From assembly GCF_003205195.1 (NCBI RefSeq), contig NZ_QJRY01000005.1:186001-250000 (forward strand): 64,000 bases of DNA, read 5' to 3'. Source of the stretch: Peteryoungia wuzhouensis (GTDB taxonomy: Bacteria; Pseudomonadota; Alphaproteobacteria; Rhizobiales; Rhizobiaceae). A program made the translations under genes and the position numbers. Below, piece after piece: positions 33,444-42,557 of the stretch (positions are counted from its first letter, which is position 1; every line of letters begins with the position of its first letter). The notes below the pieces were generated by a model that made no database searches, had not been told where the DNA came from, and saw only the letters and a list, made by a program, of their open reading frames with translations.

Positions 33444-35960
33444 ATGAAAAACTCCTTTTCGAAGGTGATGGGCTATATGCTCGTCATCCTGCTCGGCCTG
33501 CTCGTCGCCTTGCCGAACGTCTTGCCCGACACCACGCTTTCCAGACTGCCTTCCTGGATGCCGCATCAGCGGGTATCGCTCGGCCTTGACCTGCGCGGTG
33601 GCTCACATCTCGTTCTTGAAGTGGATCGCCCGGCGCTGATCGACGAATGGCTGCAAAGCCTGACACAGGAAGCCCGTTCGACCTTGCTTGAAGCTCGGAT
33701 CCAGACGCGCAGTGTTCGCCGCGATGGCAATGCCGTGAACATAGCGCTTGCCAACCCCGCGCAGCTTGCCGCTGCGACAACCGCGCTCGCTGTGCTCAAC
33801 AACCCCGTGGCGACGCTTACCGGAACGGGCACGTCCGAACTTGCGATCACCACCAGCGGCACGGACACCCTTCGCATGTCCCCCACCGATCAGGGGATCA
33901 CCGCCCGCATGAGCCATGCCGTCGAGCAGAGCCTCGAAGTAATCCGTCAGCGCGTCGACCAGGTCGGCGTCGCCGAACCCACCATTCAACGCGTCGGTGC
34001 CGACCGCGTCCTCGTCCAGCTTCCGGGCGAGCAAGATCCGTCGCGGCTGCGCGCGCTCCTGGGCACCACGGCGAAGATGAGCTTCCATCTGCTCGGAGAG
34101 ACCGGGGCGGCCGGCGTGAAGACATTCGTCGATGACCGAGGGCGTTCCTATCCGGTGCAGACGACCGTGTTGCTGGCTGGTGACCGTTTGACCGATGCCC
34201 GCGTGCAGTTCGATCCGCAAGGCGGCCAGCCGGTGGTCTCGTTCCGCTTCGACAGTGTCGGTGCGGACCGGTTTGCCCGCATCACGCGTGACAATGTCGG
34301 TCGTCCCTTTGCCATCGTGCTCGATGACAAGGTGCTGAGCGCGCCTGTCATCCGCGAGCCGATCACCGGCGGTGCCGGCCAGATTTCCGGCGATTTTTCG
34401 GTCGACGAGGCCAACACGCTCGCGGCATTGCTGAGGGCCGGTGCTCTGCCGGCCAAGCTGACGGTCATCGAGGAACGTACCGTCGGCGCCGATCTCGGCA
34501 GCGACGCGATCGAGATGGGCATCATGTCTGGTCTCGCCGGTTTCGGTCTCGTCGTCGTCTTCATCCTGAGCCTTTACGGCGCCTGGGGGCTGCTTGCCGT
34601 TCTGGCACTCACGCTCAATGTCATCCTGACCTTTGCGGGCCTGTCTTTGCTTGGGGCGACTCTCACCTTGCCCGGCATCGCCGGTATCGTGCTGGGCATC
34701 GGCCTTGCGGTCGACGCGAACGTGCTGATCAACGAGCGCATCCGAGAGGAAGTGGGGAAGGGGCGAGGGGCCTTTGCCGCCATCGATCACGGGTTTGCCA
34801 AGGCCTATTCGACCATCATCGACAGCAATGTCACCGCCCTGATTGCCACGGTGCTGCTTTTCTGGTTCGGCTCCGGTCCCGTCCGCGGCTTTGCCGTCAC
34901 CATGGGTCTCGGCATCGCGATTTCGATGTTCACGGCCGTTTCGGTGGTGCGGGTGGCGATGATTGCCATTGCCCGTCGCTACAAGCTGAAGACGATCTCG
35001 ATCAAACCGCTCCTGCCATTCCGGTTGATCAAGGACGGAACCAAGATCGACTTCATGAAGGCGCGGATGATCGGCATCGGCGTGTCGGCCTTCCTGTCCA
35101 TCTCCTCCGTCATCCTGTTCATCACCCCCGGCCTCAACTACGGCGTCGATTTCAAGGGCGGCATCCAGCTGGAACTCTCGACGACGGGGCCGGCCGATCT
35201 GGCGGGGCTACGTTCCGGTATCGAGGGGCTGAACCTCGGAGAGGTGGCACTGCAGGAGTTCGGAGACAGCAATCATGTCATGCTGCGGCTTGAACGGCAG
35301 CCGGGTGGCGAGCAGGCACAGACCGATGCAGTCGAGAAGGTCCGTCAGACCATCCAGTCCCTCGATGCTTCCGCCAAGATCGAGCGGACAGAAGTGGTCG
35401 GGCCGAAGGTCAGCGGCGAGCTTGCGACGGCGGGTCTGACCTCGGTCATCCTCGCGTCGCTCGCGATGCTCGTCTATATCTGGGTGCGGTTCGACTGGCC
35501 GTTTGCCGTCGGTGCCATCGCGACCCTGATCCTCGATGTCACGAAAACGATCGGCTTCTTCGCGTTGACCGGGCTTGACTTCAACCTGACGGCGATTGCG
35601 GCCCTGCTGACGCTGGTCGGTTACTCCGTCAACGACAAGGTTGTGGTTTATGACCGCATGCGTGAAAACATGCGTCTCTACAAGGCCATGCCTTTCAGAG
35701 ATCTGATCAACCTGTCGATCAACGAGACGCTCGCGCGCAGCCTCTACACGTCGGCGACGGCCTTCCTGGCAATGGTCCCGATGGCGATCTGGGGCGGCAG
35801 TGCGGTAGAGAGTTTTGCTGTGCCCATGGTGTTCGGGATCTTCATCGCCGCATCGTCGTCGGTCTTCATCGCAGCGCCGATCCTGTTGTTCCTCGGAGAC
35901 TGGCGGACGCGCCGCAAGTCGCGGATGGATGCGCGTGCCCAGGAGCAGCCGGCAGTCTGA
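33444..35960 (+). CDS. secDF: Fused protein translocase SecDF
   Basis: 838 residues: SecD joined to SecF, a membrane subunit of the Sec pathway that uses proton flow to help pull proteins across. The first helix is at about 10-30 and the SecD signature SLGLDLRGGSHLVLEVD near 46-62. A large periplasmic domain comes next, then GIAGIVLGIGLAVDANVLIN near 410-430. The SecF half starts at about 530 with NYGVDFKGGIQLEL and ends with a five-helix bundle (LTLVGYSVNDKVVVYDRMRE). The ATG at 33444 is taken as the start because it directly precedes the first helix. Confidence 0.93.
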   Translation: MKNSFSKVMGYMLVILLGLLVALPNVLPDTTLSRLPSWMPHQRVSLGLDLRGGSHLVLEVDRPALIDEWLQSLTQEARSTLLEARIQTRSVRRDGNAVNIALANPAQLAAATTALAVLNNPVATLTGTGTSELAITTSGTDTLRMSPTDQGITARMSHAVEQSLEVIRQRVDQVGVAEPTIQRVGADRVLVQLPGEQDPSRLRALLGTTAKMSFHLLGETGAAGVKTFVDDRGRSYPVQTTVLLAGDRLTDARVQFDPQGGQPVVSFRFDSVGADRFARITRDNVGRPFAIVLDDKVLSAPVIREPITGGAGQISGDFSVDEANTLAALLRAGALPAKLTVIEERTVGADLGSDAIEMGIMSGLAGFGLVVVFILSLYGAWGLLAVLALTLNVILTFAGLSLLGATLTLPGIAGIVLGIGLAVDANVLINERIREEVGKGRGAFAAIDHGFAKAYSTIIDSNVTALIATVLLFWFGSGPVRGFAVTMGLGIAISMFTAVSVVRVAMIAIARRYKLKTISIKPLLPFRLIKDGTKIDFMKARMIGIGVSAFLSISSVILFITPGLNYGVDFKGGIQLELSTTGPADLAGLRSGIEGLNLGEVALQEFGDSNHVMLRLERQPGGEQAQTDAVEKVRQTIQSLDASAKIERTEVVGPKVSGELATAGLTSVILASLAMLVYIWVRFDWPFAVGAIATLILDVTKTIGFFALTGLDFNLTAIAALLTLVGYSVNDKVVVYDRMRENMRLYKAMPFRDLINLSINETLARSLYTSATAFLAMVPMAIWGGSAVESFAVPMVFGIFIAASSSVFIAAPILLFLGDWRTRRKSRMDARAQEQPAV

Positions 35961-35973
35961 CGGCTTTGGACGT

Positions 35974-36004
35974 GATCGGGCGAGCGGTGCCGGCTCGCCC
36001 GATC
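35974..36004. terminator. Bidirectional hairpin between secDF and XRE gene
   Basis: GATCGGGCGAGC (35974-35985), loop GGTGCCG, GCTCGCCCGATC (35993-36004): a 12-bp perfect stem between two convergent genes. It touches the stop codon of the XRE gene and would serve both directions. Confidence 0.75.
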
Positions 36005-36263
36005 AGCCCTCGTTCGAGGTGCAGCACATGAGGCCTGGAAAGCCCGCATTATTGGTAAAGCGGAGGCCTTCGTTTTCAAATGCCAGACGCAGCTGTGCTT
36101 CGGTGGAGCGATGTAAACCGTGACGGTGGCCCTCGAAATCTCTTATGGTGCTGCGCGAGACACTGGATCGGCTTGCCAGTTCGTCCTGGCTCCAGCCGAG
36201 ATAGCCACGGGCTGCGCGACAGAGAGCGGGTGAAAAAACATTGTCGTTAACGGGTTGAATCAT
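36003..36263 (-). CDS. Small XRE-family helix-turn-helix regulator
   Basis: 86 residues, almost entirely one Cro/CI-type helix-turn-helix (CRAARGYLGWSQDELASRSS followed by VSRSTIRDFEG). The C-terminal tail is short and carries adjacent Cys residues (GLMCCTSNEG). The start at 36263 (MIQPVND) is preferred over an upstream TTG. It is divergent from the Mrp antiporter operon, with two tandem 17-base repeats in the gap (36272-36307) that are a plausible binding site. The Cys pair could sense redox or metal state, but that is speculation. Confidence 0.8.
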   Translation of the reverse strand: MIQPVNDNVFSPALCRAARGYLGWSQDELASRSSVSRSTIRDFEGHRHGLHRSTEAQLRLAFENEGLRFTNNAGFPGLMCCTSNEG

Positions 36264-36271
36264 CGCCAAAG

Positions 36272-36307
36272 TTGCCCATTTAGGGTGATATTGCCTATTT
36301 AGGGTGA
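36272..36307. repeat. Tandem 17-base direct repeat between XRE gene and mrp operon
   Basis: TTGCCCATTTAGGGTGA (36272-36288) and TTGCCTATTTAGGGTGA (36291-36307) differ at one base and are 19 bases apart from start to start. They lie in the divergent promoter region between the XRE regulator and the Mrp operon. The second copy runs into the GTG at 36304, the most upstream possible mrpA start. Probable operator for the XRE protein (inference). Confidence 0.7.
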
Positions 36308-39297
36308 CGTTTGAGATATTTCCAGTCTGTGGTCTTCATGCGCAGGCTCATTGTACCGGAGGAATTCGATTTGGGGTAACGCTGGACGCTTCGACCCTCT
36401 TGCTGCTGTTGCTGGTCCTTCCCTTTGCCGGCAGTGTTGTCTCGGCTTTCATCTTGAACACGACGTCGCGCGATCTGCCGGTCTTCGTGGCGGGCGCAAC
36501 GACGCTTCTGACGCTGATCCTGACCGGAGCCGCCTATCCGTTTGTCCGGCAGAATGGCGTCCTGCGGTTCACGGCGGAGTGGTTGCCGCAGTTCGGGTTG
36601 GATTTTTCCCTGCGCCTGGATGGTTTCGCCTGGATCTTCTCCATGCTGGTCACCTCGATCGGCTTTCTCGTCATCCTCTATGCCCGATATTACATGGGCA
36701 AAGACGATCCGATCCCGCGTTTCTTCTCGTTCCTGCTGGCCTTCATGGGCGCCATGCTCGGCATCATCGTGTCCGGCAATGTCATCCTGCTGTCGATCTT
36801 CTGGGAGCTGACCAGCATCTTCTCCTTCTTGCTGATCAGCTATTGGCACACCAGTGCGGCGGCCAGAGACGGTGCCCGTATGGCGCTGACGATCACGGGG
36901 ATCGGAGGGTTCTGCCTTCTGGTCGGCATGCTTCTCCTCGGCAAGATTGTCGGCAGCTACGATCTCGACAAGATCCTCGCCTCCGGGGACATCGTGCGGG
37001 CGCACCCGCTTTATCTGCCGACCCTTGTGTTCATCCTGCTCGGTGCGCTGACGAAGAGCGCGCAGTTCCCCTTCCACTTCTGGCTGCCGAATGCGATGGC
37101 GGCGCCGACACCGGTGTCCGCCTTCCTGCATTCCGCGACCATGGTGAAGGCGGGCGTCTTTCTGCTCGTGCGCTTCTGGCCGGTGCTGTCCGGCACGTAT
37201 GAGTGGTTCATCCTCGTCGGCCTGGCGGGTGTCACGACCCTGTTGCTCGGCGCGTTCCTGGCGATGTTCCAGCGGGATCTCAAGGGGCTTCTTGCCTATT
37301 CGACCATCAGCCATCTCGGTCTCATCACGACGCTTCTGAGCCTCGGCAGTCCGCTGTCGACGGTGGCGGCGATCTTCCACATGCTCAATCACGCGACGTT
37401 CAAGGCTTCCCTCTTCATGGCGGCCGGGATCATCGATCACGAGACCGGCACGCGGGACATGCAGCGGCTGAGCGGGCTCTATCGCTTCATGCCGGCCACG
37501 GCGACTTTGGCCATGGTCGCGAGTGCCGCCATGGCCGGCGTGCCGCTGCTGAACGGCTTCCTGTCGAAGGAGATGTTCTTCGCGGAGGCGGTGGAAACCC
37601 ACGCGGATTCCTATCTCGACGTGATCCTGCCCTATGTCGCGACGCTTGCCGGCGTCTTCAGCGTCGTCTACTCGCTGCGTTTCATCCACACGGTCTTCTT
37701 CGGCCCGTTGCCGGAGGGCCTGCCGAAAGAGACGCCGCACGAGCCGCCGCGCTGGATGCGCGTTCCCATCGAGATCCTTGTGGTGGTCTGCCTCGTCGTT
37801 GGCATTGTGCCGGCGATTTCCATCGGGCCCTTCCTGCAGACGGCCGTCGAAAGTGTCCTGGGTGACAGGACGCCCGAATACAGTCTCAGCATTTGGCACG
37901 GCTTCAACGTTCCGCTGCTGATGAGCGTCATCGCGCTGATCGGCGGGTTCGTGCTCTACTTCGCCATGCGCGACTACCTTTCCCGCTGCGAAGACGGGCC
38001 TCCCTATCTCCGCCGGCTGCGCGGACAACGACTTTTCGAGCGTGTGCTCGTGACCGTCTCCTGGCGCTGGGCCCGTCTGGCGGAAAGCCGGCTTGGCACC
38101 CGCAATCTCCAGCCCCAACTCCGATGGATCGTTGTCACCGGCTTCGTTGCTGCGACCTTGCCGCTCTATCTCTCGGGTTTCGAGCGCAGGCCCATCGTCT
38201 TCTCGACCGTCGATCCGTCGTTCGGGCTGTTGTGGCTGATCGGCATGGCGCTGGCGATCGGCGCTGCGGTGTCCGCCAAATATCACCGATTGGCGGCCCT
38301 CATCATGCTGGGCGGAGTGGGGCTGATCGTCTGCACGACCTTTGTCTGGCTCTCGGCACCGGATCTTGCCATCACGCAGTTGCTGGTCGAAATCGTGACA
38401 ACTGTCCTCATTCTGCTCGGACTGCGCTGGCTGCCGAAGCGCAGCCTAGACCGGGGCGAGGCGATGACCTTGCAGAGCCGCTTCCGGCGGTTCCGGGATC
38501 TCTCTCTCGCGATCGCGTGCGGTATCGGCATGTCGATGGTGGCCTTCACGGTCATGACCATGCCGGTGCCCGATGCCATCGCCTCCTACTTCCTGCAGAA
38601 CGCCTACACAGGGGGGGGCGGTCGCAATGTCGTCAACGTCATCCTCGTCGATTTCCGCGCCTTTGATACGCTGGGCGAAATCGCCGTGCTGGGCATCGTC
38701 GGCCTGACGGTCTATGGTCTGCTCCGCCGTTTCCGTCCGGCCGAGGACAGCATGGAACTGCCTGAGCAACAACTCAGCCAGAACCGCTTCGATGACGAGC
38801 AGCCGGAACGTTCGCCCGGTGACATGATGCGCGAGTATCTGCTCGTGCCCTCCGTGCTGATGCAGTGGCTCTTTCCTGTCATCATCACTTTCGCCGTCTA
38901 TCTCTTCATGCGCGGCCACGACATGCCCGGCGGAGGGTTCTCGGCCGGTCTGACGCTGTCCATCGCGTTTCTCTTGCAATATCTCGCCGGCGGGACGCGC
39001 TGGGCGGAAGATCGCATCCGCATCCTGCCGCTGCGCTGGATGGGTGCTGGCATCCTGACGGCCGCTTTGACGGGGATCGGGGCCTGGCTCCTGGGTTATC
39101 CGTTCCTGACCACGCATTTCCGTTATGTGGAAATACCGCTGATCGGCAAGGTGCCTGCAGCCTCCGCACTGCTCTTTGATCTCGGTGTCTTTTCGCTCGT
39201 GGTCGGCGCGACCGTCCTCATCCTCGTCGCCCTTGCCCACCAGTCGATCCGGATCAATCGCCTGAGGGCGCTTGAAGCCAAAGGGGAGAAACGCTGA
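36304..39297 (+). CDS. mrpA: Na+/H+ antiporter subunit A fused to B (MrpAB/PhaAB)
   Basis: About 975-997 residues, the large subunit of the multisubunit cation/proton antiporter. A NuoL-like core runs from about residue 25 to 530 (SIFWELTSIFSFLLISYWHT; GALTKSAQFPFHFWLPNAMA; HSATMVKAGVFLLVRFWPV). A DUF4040 region follows (APDLAITQLLVEIVTTVLIL) and then a fused MrpB domain near 845-985 (MRGHDMPGGGFSAGL). The start is odd. The GTG at 36304 has no spaced ribosome site. A strong GGAGG (36358-36362) precedes TTG GGG TAA, which is out of frame by the length of a four-G run. Confidence 0.9.
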   Translation: MTFEIFPVCGLHAQAHCTGGIRFGVTLDASTLLLLLLVLPFAGSVVSAFILNTTSRDLPVFVAGATTLLTLILTGAAYPFVRQNGVLRFTAEWLPQFGLDFSLRLDGFAWIFSMLVTSIGFLVILYARYYMGKDDPIPRFFSFLLAFMGAMLGIIVSGNVILLSIFWELTSIFSFLLISYWHTSAAARDGARMALTITGIGGFCLLVGMLLLGKIVGSYDLDKILASGDIVRAHPLYLPTLVFILLGALTKSAQFPFHFWLPNAMAAPTPVSAFLHSATMVKAGVFLLVRFWPVLSGTYEWFILVGLAGVTTLLLGAFLAMFQRDLKGLLAYSTISHLGLITTLLSLGSPLSTVAAIFHMLNHATFKASLFMAAGIIDHETGTRDMQRLSGLYRFMPATATLAMVASAAMAGVPLLNGFLSKEMFFAEAVETHADSYLDVILPYVATLAGVFSVVYSLRFIHTVFFGPLPEGLPKETPHEPPRWMRVPIEILVVVCLVVGIVPAISIGPFLQTAVESVLGDRTPEYSLSIWHGFNVPLLMSVIALIGGFVLYFAMRDYLSRCEDGPPYLRRLRGQRLFERVLVTVSWRWARLAESRLGTRNLQPQLRWIVVTGFVAATLPLYLSGFERRPIVFSTVDPSFGLLWLIGMALAIGAAVSAKYHRLAALIMLGGVGLIVCTTFVWLSAPDLAITQLLVEIVTTVLILLGLRWLPKRSLDRGEAMTLQSRFRRFRDLSLAIACGIGMSMVAFTVMTMPVPDAIASYFLQNAYTGGGGRNVVNVILVDFRAFDTLGEIAVLGIVGLTVYGLLRRFRPAEDSMELPEQQLSQNRFDDEQPERSPGDMMREYLLVPSVLMQWLFPVIITFAVYLFMRGHDMPGGGFSAGLTLSIAFLLQYLAGGTRWAEDRIRILPLRWMGAGILTAALTGIGAWLLGYPFLTTHFRYVEIPLIGKVPAASALLFDLGVFSLVVGATVLILVALAHQSIRINRLRALEAKGEKR

Positions 39298-39629
39298 TGG
39301 AAATCGTCCTGTCCGTAGCGATCGGCCTGATGACCACCTGCGGGGTCTGGCTCATCCTGCGTCCACGCACCTATCAGGTGATCATCGGGCTGTCGCTTCT
39401 GTCCTATGCCGTCAACCTGTTCATCTTCGGTGTGGGCGGCGTGAAGAGCAACATGCCGCCGATCCTTGAGGACGGTGTGGTGTCGACGACGCTTAGCGAT
39501 CCTGTTCCGCAGGCGCTTGTCCTGACGGCCATCGTCATCGGTTTTGCCACCACCGCCCTCTTTCTCGTCGTGCTCTTGGCCGCTCGCGGACTGACCGGCA
39601 ACGACCATGTCGACGGGAGGAACGAATAG
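39297..39629 (+). CDS. mrpC: Na+/H+ antiporter subunit C (MrpC/PhaC)
   Basis: 110 residues with three membrane helices, NuoK-like: LSVAIGLMTTCGVWLILRPR, YQVIIGLSLLSYAVNLFIFG and PVPQALVLTAIVIGFATTAL. The segment GVGGVKSNMPPILEDG is a standard MrpC connector. The ATG shares one base with the subunit A stop. It is part of the membrane arm that exports Na+ or K+ in exchange for protons. Confidence 0.92.
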   Translation: MEIVLSVAIGLMTTCGVWLILRPRTYQVIIGLSLLSYAVNLFIFGVGGVKSNMPPILEDGVVSTTLSDPVPQALVLTAIVIGFATTALFLVVLLAARGLTGNDHVDGRNE

Positions 39630-39631
39630 CC

Positions 39632-41266
39632 GTGACACACTGGAGCCACCACCTCATCGTCACGCCGATCCTGTTTCCGATGATGACAGCCGCCGTTCTG
39701 CTGTTCATCGATGAGCGCAACAGAACGACCAAGGCGCTCGTCAGCTTCGTTTCCGTCGTGTTTCTTCTGGCCAATGCCCTGATCCTGTTCCTGGTCGAAA
39801 GTGGACCGAACAGTTTTGAGAACGTCTATCTCCTCGGCAACTGGGCGGCCCCATTCGGCATCGTGCTCGTGATCGACGGCCTGTCGGCGATGATGCTGTT
39901 GCTGACGGCGATCCTGGGACTTGCTGCGCTCACGTTCTCGCTCGCCAAATGGCACGCCGTCGGCGCGCATTTCCACAGTCTGTTCCAGCTTCTGCTGGTT
40001 GGCGTCAACGGCGCGCTGCTCACCGGTGACCTGTTCAACCTGTTCGTCTTTTTCGAAGTCATGCTGGCGGCCTCCTATGGCCTGCTGTTGCATGGAACCG
40101 GCACGCTTCGCGTCAAGGCGGGGCTGCATTACATTGCGGTCAATCTGGTCGCGGCGCTGTTCTTCCTGATCGGGGTGAGCCTTGTTTACGGGACGGCGGG
40201 CACGCTCAACATGGCCGATCTCGCGCTCAGAATGCCTGACATGGAGCCCGATCGGCTGATCCTGATGGAGGCCGGTGCGGCCGTTCTGGGCGTGGCCTTC
40301 CTGATCAAGGTCGGCATGTGGCCGCTCTGCTTCTGGTTGCCGACGGCCTATAGTGCGGCATCCGCGCCTGTTGCCGGCATGTTCGCCATCCTCAGCAAGG
40401 TCGGTATCTATGTCATCCTCCGCCTGACCATGCTTCTCTTCGGCGACGGTCCCTCGGCCGGGTTTGGTGCGGAGATCCTGCTGATCGGCGGCATGGCAAC
40501 CCTGATCTTCGGGACGATTGGTGTTCTGGCCTCCCAGGCACTCGGGCGTCTTGCCGGTTATTCCGTGCTCGTCTCCTCCGGGACGCTGCTGATGGTGCTC
40601 GGCATCAATGACGGCGTGGTTTCGTCCGGCGCGCTCCTCTATCTCGTCAGTTCCACGCTCACGATCAGCGCCTTCTTCATGCTGATCGAGCTGGTGGAGC
40701 GCGGGCAGGACGCCGGTGCCAACGTGCTTGCCGTCACCATGGAAGCCTATGGCGACGGGGAGGAGGCCGATATCGAGGAGGGTGAAGGCACGGCTATGCC
40801 GGGCACAATGGCGATCCTCGGCATCTGCTTTGCGGCCTGCGGCATTCTTCTCTCCGGTCTTCCACCCCTTTCGGGTTTCATCGCCAAGTTCGCGATGCTG
40901 TCGGCGATGATGGGAACGGGATCGATCGGCATGACGCCCGATGCTGCAGTCTGGGCCCTGATCGTGCTCGTCATCCTGTCGGGCCTCGCTGCGCTGATTT
41001 CCATGACCCGAGCCGGCATCCGTACATTCTGGGGATCGATCGAGGGTGCCGTGCCGCGCGTGCTTGTCGTGGAACTGCTGCCCGTTATGCTGCTTCTGTC
41101 CCTGACGCTTGTCCTGACCGTCCAGGCCCGCCCCGCCATGACCTATATGGACACCACCATCCGGGCTCTGGCCAATCCGACGCTCTACGTCGATGCGGTG
41201 CGCAACGCCCGTGTGGTTGCAAACCCGGATACGTCGGAGCCGGTTCAGAGCGGAGGTGCGCCATGA
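39632..41266 (+). CDS. mrpD: Na+/H+ antiporter subunit D (MrpD/PhaD)
   Basis: 544 residues, NuoM/N-like, about 14 membrane helices. GTG start two bases after the subunit C stop. The conserved DLFNLFVFFEVMLAASYGLL carries the key membrane Glu, and GVAFLIKVGMWPLCFWLPTA carries the membrane Lys. An acidic loop YGDGEEADIEEGEGT near residue 370-385 interrupts the later helices. It ends with a 4-base overlap with subunit E. Confidence 0.92.
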   Translation: MTHWSHHLIVTPILFPMMTAAVLLFIDERNRTTKALVSFVSVVFLLANALILFLVESGPNSFENVYLLGNWAAPFGIVLVIDGLSAMMLLLTAILGLAALTFSLAKWHAVGAHFHSLFQLLLVGVNGALLTGDLFNLFVFFEVMLAASYGLLLHGTGTLRVKAGLHYIAVNLVAALFFLIGVSLVYGTAGTLNMADLALRMPDMEPDRLILMEAGAAVLGVAFLIKVGMWPLCFWLPTAYSAASAPVAGMFAILSKVGIYVILRLTMLLFGDGPSAGFGAEILLIGGMATLIFGTIGVLASQALGRLAGYSVLVSSGTLLMVLGINDGVVSSGALLYLVSSTLTISAFFMLIELVERGQDAGANVLAVTMEAYGDGEEADIEEGEGTAMPGTMAILGICFAACGILLSGLPPLSGFIAKFAMLSAMMGTGSIGMTPDAAVWALIVLVILSGLAALISMTRAGIRTFWGSIEGAVPRVLVVELLPVMLLLSLTLVLTVQARPAMTYMDTTIRALANPTLYVDAVRNARVVANPDTSEPVQSGGAP

Positions 41267-41739
41267 TCCCGTATCCGCTTCTGACGCTTTCTCTGATCGT
41301 CATGTGGCTTCTGCTCAACGATTTCACGCTCGGCCATCTGATCCTCGGTTCGGTGGTCGCGGTCTTTGGCGGCTGGGCCATGGCATCGCTCAGGCCCGAC
41401 AAGCCGAAACTGAAGAAGTGGTATCTGCTGCCTAAGCTCTTCTGGCGGGTCTTCACGGATGTCATCCGCTCCAACATCGCGGTTGCCCTGCTGATCCTGC
41501 GTGGCAAGCGGCAGAAACACACGGCCGGTTTCATCACCGTGCCTCTCGAGATCGAGCACCCGACGGCGCTCGCCATCATGGCCGTGATCCTGACCAGCAC
41601 CCCTGGCTCCGCCTGGCTCGCTTATGACGGACGCCGGAAGACCGTCCTGATCCATGTTCTCGACCTGATTGACGAGGACGAGTGGGTGAAGAACATCAAG
41701 CTGCGTTACGAAAGCCTGTTGCTGGAGATCATCGAATGA
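41263..41739 (+). CDS. mrpE: Na+/H+ antiporter subunit E (MrpE/PhaE)
   Basis: 158 residues. Two N-terminal membrane helices (PLLTLSLIVMWLLLNDFTLG and LILGSVVAVFGGWAMA) are followed by a cytoplasmic domain with FWRVFTDVIRSNIAVALLIL and VILTSTPGSAWLAYDGRRKT, both typical of MrpE. The subunit is needed for antiporter assembly. It overlaps subunit D and subunit F by 4 bases each. Confidence 0.92.
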   Translation: MIPYPLLTLSLIVMWLLLNDFTLGHLILGSVVAVFGGWAMASLRPDKPKLKKWYLLPKLFWRVFTDVIRSNIAVALLILRGKRQKHTAGFITVPLEIEHPTALAIMAVILTSTPGSAWLAYDGRRKTVLIHVLDLIDEDEWVKNIKLRYESLLLEIIE

Positions 41740-42017
41740 GCGTCATCATCCTCTTCACCGCCGTTTCGCTCGCCAAGATCCTTCTGGCTGTCGCGCTGAT
41801 GATCGCTGTCGTGCGCATCTTCATCGGTCCGCGGGCCCAGGATCGGATCGTGGCACTGGATGCCGCATATGTTATCGCCATGCTGCTGCTCGTGACCTTC
41901 GGGATCGGCAGCGGACGTACGGTGTATTTCGAGGCGGCGCTGGTGATCGGCCTGATGGGTTTTGTTGCGACCGTGGCGCTGGCGAAATTCCTGATGCGCG
42001 GGGAGGTGATCGAATGA
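41736..42017 (+). CDS. mrpF: Na+/H+ antiporter subunit F (MrpF/PhaF)
   Basis: 93 residues, three membrane helices. AVVRIFIGPRAQDRIVALDA contains the MrpF signature (GP..DRI.ALD), followed by YVIAMLLLVTFGIGSGRTVY and a third helix. The ATG at 41736 overlaps the subunit E stop by 4 bases; an in-frame ATG at 41682 lies inside subunit E and is rejected. Confidence 0.92.
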   Translation: MSVIILFTAVSLAKILLAVALMIAVVRIFIGPRAQDRIVALDAAYVIAMLLLVTFGIGSGRTVYFEAALVIGLMGFVATVALAKFLMRGEVIE

Positions 42018-42379
42018 CCATGCCTGTCGGCGATCTTCCTCTTTGGGTGGTGCTGATCGTCTCCGCACTGCTGCTCATCGGTTCCGGGCTGACCTTGCTC
42101 GGTGCGATCGGGCTCCTGCGGCTGCCCACCTTCTATGAACGCATCCACGCCCCGACGCTCGGAACGAGTTGGGGCATCGGCGCGATCATGCTGGCTTCCA
42201 TCGTCTACTTCTCGGTCGCCGGTTCGCGCCCCGTGCTGCACGAAATCCTGATCGGAGTTTTCGTCACGCTTACGACACCTGTGACCTTGATTCTTCTCGC
42301 GAGGGCGGCACTTCACCGTGACCGCGCCGAGGGCAATCCGTCCGTGCCTGACGATGGCGCGCAGCCTGGAGAACGGTGA
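42014..42379 (+). CDS. mrpG: Na+/H+ antiporter subunit G (MrpG/PhaG)
   Basis: 121 residues with three membrane helices. LLIGSGLTLLGAIGLLRLPT followed by FYERIHAPTLGTSWGIGAIM is the MrpG signature. HEILIGVFVTLTTPVTLILL forms the last helix, followed by a charged tail. It is the final gene of the operon. The 239 bases after it hold only the promoter of the sulfate-binding protein; I see no clear hairpin terminator. Confidence 0.92.
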   Translation: MTMPVGDLPLWVVLIVSALLLIGSGLTLLGAIGLLRLPTFYERIHAPTLGTSWGIGAIMLASIVYFSVAGSRPVLHEILIGVFVTLTTPVTLILLARAALHRDRAEGNPSVPDDGAQPGER

Positions 42380-42557
42380 TCGGCAGGGGCATTACGCTGC
42401 CACGGGCACGCCCGGACGCGGTATTGGCCCTGATTTTCAGAAACGGCATTCCGGGTGGGAGCGATTTCTTGGTTTTGCTTGCTGTTCCCGGCGGAGAGGT
42501 CTGAAGGCTTTGCCAAGAAACGTCTTCAAAGGAAACCAGTTTTCCCTTCTCAAATTG

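Noticed and set aside
33603..38286. Very long minus-strand open frames opposite secDF and mrpA (395 and 663 codons).
   Set aside because: Their products are highly charged and low-complexity (His, Arg, Asp, Glu, Gln), typical of antisense frames of membrane-protein genes; the plus-strand genes are clear SecDF and MrpA.
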